From NCBI GenBank assembly GCA_937885235.1, contig CAKZZK010000317.1:1-17900 (forward strand): DNA of 17,900 nt, in the 5' to 3' direction. Source of the DNA: an uncultured Treponema sp. GTDB taxonomy: Bacteria; Spirochaetota; Spirochaetia; Treponematales; Treponemataceae. The number at the start of each line of letters is the position of its first letter. Position 1 is the stretch's first letter. This document shows positions 15,578-17,900 of the stretch, piece after piece. The notes beneath the pieces are model-generated. The model searched no databases. It was not told the origin of the DNA and saw only the letters and a list, made by a program, of their open reading frames with translations. The translations under genes were made by a program, and so were the position numbers.

Positions 15578-16975
15578 ATGAAAAAGATTTCCGGTGTGGC
15601 TGTTGCCACTGTGGCTCTTGCTGCTTCTGCGGCGCTTGTGCTTGCTTCTTGCAAGAAAGAGGTGGAACAGAAGGAAGAGGCGGCTATTCCTTCGTATCAG
15701 GGAGTGACGGCTCAGATTGATCCCGCCACTGGCAAGGTCTATGACTTTGGCGGCATGGAAGTGACCATCTACGACTGGTGGACGGACCCGAATGCTGCTG
15801 CGAATTCAAAGAGCGATGAAGACCAGCGTGCGTACCGCAAATGGCTCATGGACACCTACAATTTCAAGGCAGTGCAGAAAGACCTTGCGGGCTGGGCAGA
15901 CCATCCGAAGGAAGTGGCGAACATGATTATGTCCGGCACTAAGGAGAACCTGGTATTCATCATCGACGGACGTTCGGCTATTTCCGGCTTGCAGAACGAT
16001 TTCTGGTACGACCTTGGCAAAATCAAGGGCGTGGACTGGACGAACAAGAAGTGGAACAGGGGCATCATGGACAGGCTCCGCTCGGGAAGCTCTTTCTATA
16101 CGTTTAATACCGGCAAGACTGAGCCGCGTGAAGGCGTTATCTTCAACAAGCGCATTCTTGAGGAAAACGGCTATGACCCTGATTACCCCTATGACCTCCA
16201 GAAAGAGGGCAAGTGGACCTGGGACACCTTTGAAGAGATGTGCCGCAAGATTACCAAGGACACTGATAACGACGGCGTTGTGGACCAGTATGCTATGTCT
16301 TCCTTCTATACCTGCTTTGGCATTGCGGCTGCCTATTCAAACGGCGGTGCAAAGGTCAAGATGAAGGACGGCAAGTTTGTCGATGCCATTGGCGATGAGA
16401 ATTCCATGGAGGCATGGAACTGGATGTACCGGATGTTCCAGAACTATCAGCTGCCGCAGGGAGATGCCCAGTGGGACTACTGGCAGACTGCCTTTATGAA
16501 CGGCGAGACGGCGTTCTGCGTTATGCAGGAATACATCTGCCAGCCAAACGGCACGCTTTCCAATATGAAGGACGACTGGGGCTGGGTGTGCTTCCCGCTT
16601 GGACCGAAGGGCGATGGAAAATACTTCACCATCGGAGACTCAACCATGTGGGCGCTGCCCAATATCTATGACGACGCGACTGCGGCAAAGATTATGAAGA
16701 TCATCGACTTCTTTACTGATCCCGTACCCGGCTACGACGGCGATGAGGCATGGAAGGCTGCATCTTACCTGCAGGGCTTCCGCGATGACCGTGCCCTCGA
16801 TGAAACCTGCGCGCTTATGGTGGAAAACTCCCCAGAGCGCCTTGACACCCTCATTCCCGACTACTCCGGCGAGTATATGGTGAACCAGATTGCCCACGGC
16901 TGGGCAACGCCTCAGGAAACTTACGAGACAGAAAAGGCAGAAATTCAGTCCCGCCTCGACGCAGTGAACAAATAG
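15578..16975 (+). CDS. Sugar-binding lipoprotein, ABC solute-binding family 1
   Basis: This 465-aa lipoprotein has an AAGGGAG ribosome-binding site before ATG 15578. A signal peptide ends in the lipobox VLASC, so C25 would be lipidated and the mature protein held on the membrane. The binding-protein fold begins at about 58 (GGMEVTIYDWWTDP, 58-71). Landmarks are FNKRILEENGYDP (189-201), then KWTWDTFEEMCRKIT (212-226) and an acidic loop DTDNDGVVDQY (228-238). That loop resembles the Asp/Asn-rich, calcium-type loop common in this subfamily. Trp- and Tyr-rich segments, such as WDYWQTAF (299-306), supply the aromatic stacking expected in sugar-binding clefts. Length is normal. It is the last gene of the operon and is expected to serve permeases B1/B2. 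The ligand cannot be inferred from sequence. Confidence 0.92.
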   Translation: MKKISGVAVATVALAASAALVLASCKKEVEQKEEAAIPSYQGVTAQIDPATGKVYDFGGMEVTIYDWWTDPNAAANSKSDEDQRAYRKWLMDTYNFKAVQKDLAGWADHPKEVANMIMSGTKENLVFIIDGRSAISGLQNDFWYDLGKIKGVDWTNKKWNRGIMDRLRSGSSFYTFNTGKTEPREGVIFNKRILEENGYDPDYPYDLQKEGKWTWDTFEEMCRKITKDTDNDGVVDQYAMSSFYTCFGIAAAYSNGGAKVKMKDGKFVDAIGDENSMEAWNWMYRMFQNYQLPQGDAQWDYWQTAFMNGETAFCVMQEYICQPNGTLSNMKDDWGWVCFPLGPKGDGKYFTIGDSTMWALPNIYDDATAAKIMKIIDFFTDPVPGYDGDEAWKAASYLQGFRDDRALDETCALMVENSPERLDTLIPDYSGEYMVNQIAHGWATPQETYETEKAEIQSRLDAVNK

Positions 16976-16976
16976 A

Positions 16977-17003
16977 ACAAATAAGCTGAAACGCGGGGAC
17001 AGG
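16977..17003. repeat. 27-bp direct repeat, copy 1
   Basis: Matches 17550-17576 at 26 of 27 positions; the single difference is A versus G near the 3' end. It begins right after the lipoprotein stop and supplies the first 8 bases of the left arm of the terminator hairpin. Exactly 5 nt after it there is an ATG (17009), as after copy 2. From there a 23-codon frame rich in cysteine (MATGICSCPCC) runs into the antitoxin start region. Confidence 0.9.
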
Positions 17004-17035
17004 AACGAATGGCGACGGGCATTTGTTCCTGTCCC
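16996..17035 (+). terminator. Hairpin terminator of the sugar operon
   Basis: A 16-bp stem (16996-17011 with 17020-17035, one G-U pair) closes an 8-nt loop (17012-17019) directly after the last operon gene. The downstream T content is modest (TGTTGTTTATAT), so termination may be partial, or the hairpin may instead stabilise the 3' end of the message. Confidence 0.65.
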
Positions 17036-17067
17036 TGTTGTTTATATGGCAAACACGGAGGTTTTAT

Positions 17068-17301
17068 ATGGCAGGGGTGACATTCGCACAGGTTGAAGCA
17101 CAGCTACCTTTTTTTTCCGAACAGCAATTAAGGAGCATAGCGATTACGGTAAAACAGCTCCTTTCCAATTCTTCTGTGGATTCAGACCCTTTTTATTCAG
17201 AGTCAAATTTGAAGGCAATTGACAGAAGCCTAAAGGAGTTGGAAGAAGGAAAAGTCATCGTAAAGACTATGCAGGAGTTGGAGGTCATGGCGGATGGGTA
17301 A
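17068..17301 (+). CDS. Antitoxin of a YoeB/Txe-type toxin-antitoxin pair
   Basis: This 77-aa protein starts at ATG 17068, with GGAGG at 17057-17061. An upstream in-frame start at 17023 would lie inside the terminator and lacks a ribosome-binding site. The N-terminal part (FAQVEAQLPFFSEQQLRSIA) may form a small DNA-binding or dimerisation unit, but I do not recognise it as a classical YefM/Phd domain. The C-terminal part, SNLKAIDRSLKELEEGKVIV followed by KTMQELE, resembles the toxin-wrapping tail of RelB-like antitoxins. The gene ends 8 nt inside the toxin gene, the usual antitoxin-first order. Its role, by family, is to neutralise the toxin and repress its own promoter. Confidence 0.8.
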   Translation: MAGVTFAQVEAQLPFFSEQQLRSIAITVKQLLSNSSVDSDPFYSESNLKAIDRSLKELEEGKVIVKTMQELEVMADG

Positions 17302-17557
17302 GCTGACATTCACCGAGACAGGATGGGCAGACTATTTGTATTGGCAAACACAGGATAAGAAAACGCTCAGAAAAATCAATGACCTTTTGAAAGCCATTGA
17401 TCGGGATAACTTTTCGGGAATTGGAAAGCCAGAACCGTTAAGAAATAGGGAAGGATGCTGGAGCAGAAGGATTGATGATAAAAACAGGCTTGTTTATAAA
17501 GTTTTCGAAGGGCGGATAGAAATAATTCAATGTAAGGGGCATTACGACGACAAATAA
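17294..17557 (+). CDS. yoeB: YoeB/Txe-family mRNA-cleaving toxin
   Basis: This 87-aa protein aligns along its full length with Escherichia coli YoeB (84 aa): DYLYWQ, KPEPL, WSRRI, RLVY and the final HY are all kept. The catalytic residues of YoeB (E46, R65, H83) correspond to E47, R65 and H83 here, so the enzyme appears intact. YoeB toxins are ribosome-associated endoribonucleases that cut mRNA at the A-site and stop translation. The ATG overlaps the antitoxin end by 8 nt, which couples their synthesis. Its stop codon lies within copy 2 of the 27-bp direct repeat. Such modules are often mobile and act in addiction, stress response or phage defence. Confidence 0.93.
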   Translation: MGKLTFTETGWADYLYWQTQDKKTLRKINDLLKAIDRDNFSGIGKPEPLRNREGCWSRRIDDKNRLVYKVFEGRIEIIQCKGHYDDK

Positions 17558-17576
17558 GCTGAAACGCGGGGGCAGG
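17550..17576. repeat. 27-bp direct repeat, copy 2
   Basis: Differs from copy 1 (16977-17003) at one position. It overlaps the toxin stop codon (17555-17557), and its GGGGGCAGG end serves as ribosome-binding site for the 60-aa gene whose ATG follows 5 nt later. The two copies bracket the toxin-antitoxin module. Confidence 0.9.
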
Positions 17577-17581
17577 CAGAA

Positions 17582-17764
17582 ATGACAGAGGAACGGTTTT
17601 GGAATTCGCCGCTTGACGAGGAGGAACAGTGGTACGAAGACCACTTTGATGAGTTTGTGCCATGCGAAAATCAGGAGGAGCTGCGGAATCAGCTTGCGGA
17701 AGCAGCCCATAACAAGATGGAGGAACTGCGGGGCGCGAAGAAGCAGATTGCCGTCAACGAATAG
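17582..17764 (+). CDS. Small acidic protein, 60 aa, possibly an orphan antitoxin
   Basis: I do not recognise the family with confidence. The ATG is preceded by GGGGGCAGG at good spacing. The protein is strongly acidic in its first half (LDEEEQWYEDHFDEFVP, 11-27) and helical with basic residues in its second half (ELRNQLAEAAHNKMEELRGA, 33-52, then KKQ). It has no signal peptide or membrane span. Acidic head-plus-helix proteins of this size are common among antitoxins, and the gene lies 24 nt after a toxin gene. It could therefore be the remaining antitoxin of a second, lost pair, or an accessory to the YoeB module. Its composition is between that of the sugar operon and the AT-rich end of the window. 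Confidence 0.6.
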   Translation: MTEERFWNSPLDEEEQWYEDHFDEFVPCENQEELRNQLAEAAHNKMEELRGAKKQIAVNE

Positions 17765-17816
17765 AAAAGCTCATATATGTATTATCATCAAACTGAAAGA
17801 CAATATGAAACTAAGA

Positions 17817-17900
17817 AAAACATTTTGTCTTAGCACCTAAAACATTTCGTTTTAACGCTTAAAACGTTTCGTCTTAGCACTTAAAACGTTTTGTTTTAGC
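17817..17900. repeat. 22-bp imperfect tandem repeat array, cut by the window end
   Basis: Four units of the same 22-bp pattern are seen: 17817-17838, 17839-17860, 17861-17882 and a partial 17883-17900. Each starts AAAAC(A/G)TTT and most end in TTAGCACTT-like sequence; units 1-3 keep the exact length. Each junction can form a small hairpin of the CTTAAAAC...GTTTTAG type. There are no spacers, so it is not a CRISPR array. The array may continue beyond the window. Confidence 0.85.

Noticed and set aside
4047..16975. ABC transporter ATPase in the operon
   Set aside because: No product carries a Walker A motif or an LSGGQ signature; all nine genes are accounted for by other families.
16977..17576. 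Integron attC sites around the toxin-antitoxin cassette
   Set aside because: Integrons occur in Treponema and often carry toxin-antitoxin cassettes, but the required GTTRRRY and RYYYAAC core sites were not found at the repeats, and only copy 1 forms a hairpin.
17817..17900. CRISPR array
   Set aside because: Units follow each other directly with no unique spacers, and no cas gene is present.

Overview
The window most likely comes from a host-associated spirochaete of the genus Treponema. This is an inference from the lipobox style of the solute-binding lipoprotein, the protein families present and the mixed base composition; no rRNA or other taxonomic marker is present. Every supported gene lies on the + strand. 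No tRNA, rRNA or CRISPR array was found.

Region 1 (1-2151) is an AT-rich two-gene cassette with its own strong promoter. It encodes a small unrecognised protein and a SAMHD1-like HD-domain phosphohydrolase. Its composition contrasts sharply with the GC-richer DNA downstream, so it looks acquired and could be a defence or nucleotide-pool control module.

Region 2 (2152-2627) is non-coding today. It holds the fossil of an IS1-like transposase N-terminus, a strong hairpin terminator and a long dyad just upstream of the next gene. Region 3 (2628-3959) is a stand-alone ATP-grasp enzyme of unknown substrate.

Region 4 (4047-16975) is the core of the window: a nine-gene, tightly packed, largely translationally coupled carbohydrate-uptake operon. 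Its order is: a giant membrane-anchored solute-binding protein with carbohydrate-binding-like domains, permease pair A, a secreted beta-propeller protein with a C-terminal membrane anchor, a YIP1-family membrane protein, a membrane-tethered DUF5696 protein with a glycoside-hydrolase-like layout, permease pair B, and a lipoprotein solute-binding protein. There are thus two binding proteins and two permease heterodimers, but no ABC ATPase, so a shared MsmX/UgpC-type ATPase encoded elsewhere is presumably used. Three poorly characterised proteins sit between the two transporter halves. This is the best candidate for an undescribed system: an envelope complex that binds, processes and imports a large or complex glycan. 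The substrate cannot be read from the sequence.

Region 5 (16976-17900) is an accessory edge. A terminator-like hairpin closes the operon. A YoeB/Txe toxin-antitoxin pair then sits between two 27-bp near-identical direct repeats, followed by a 60-residue acidic protein and a 22-bp tandem repeat array that runs off the end of the window.
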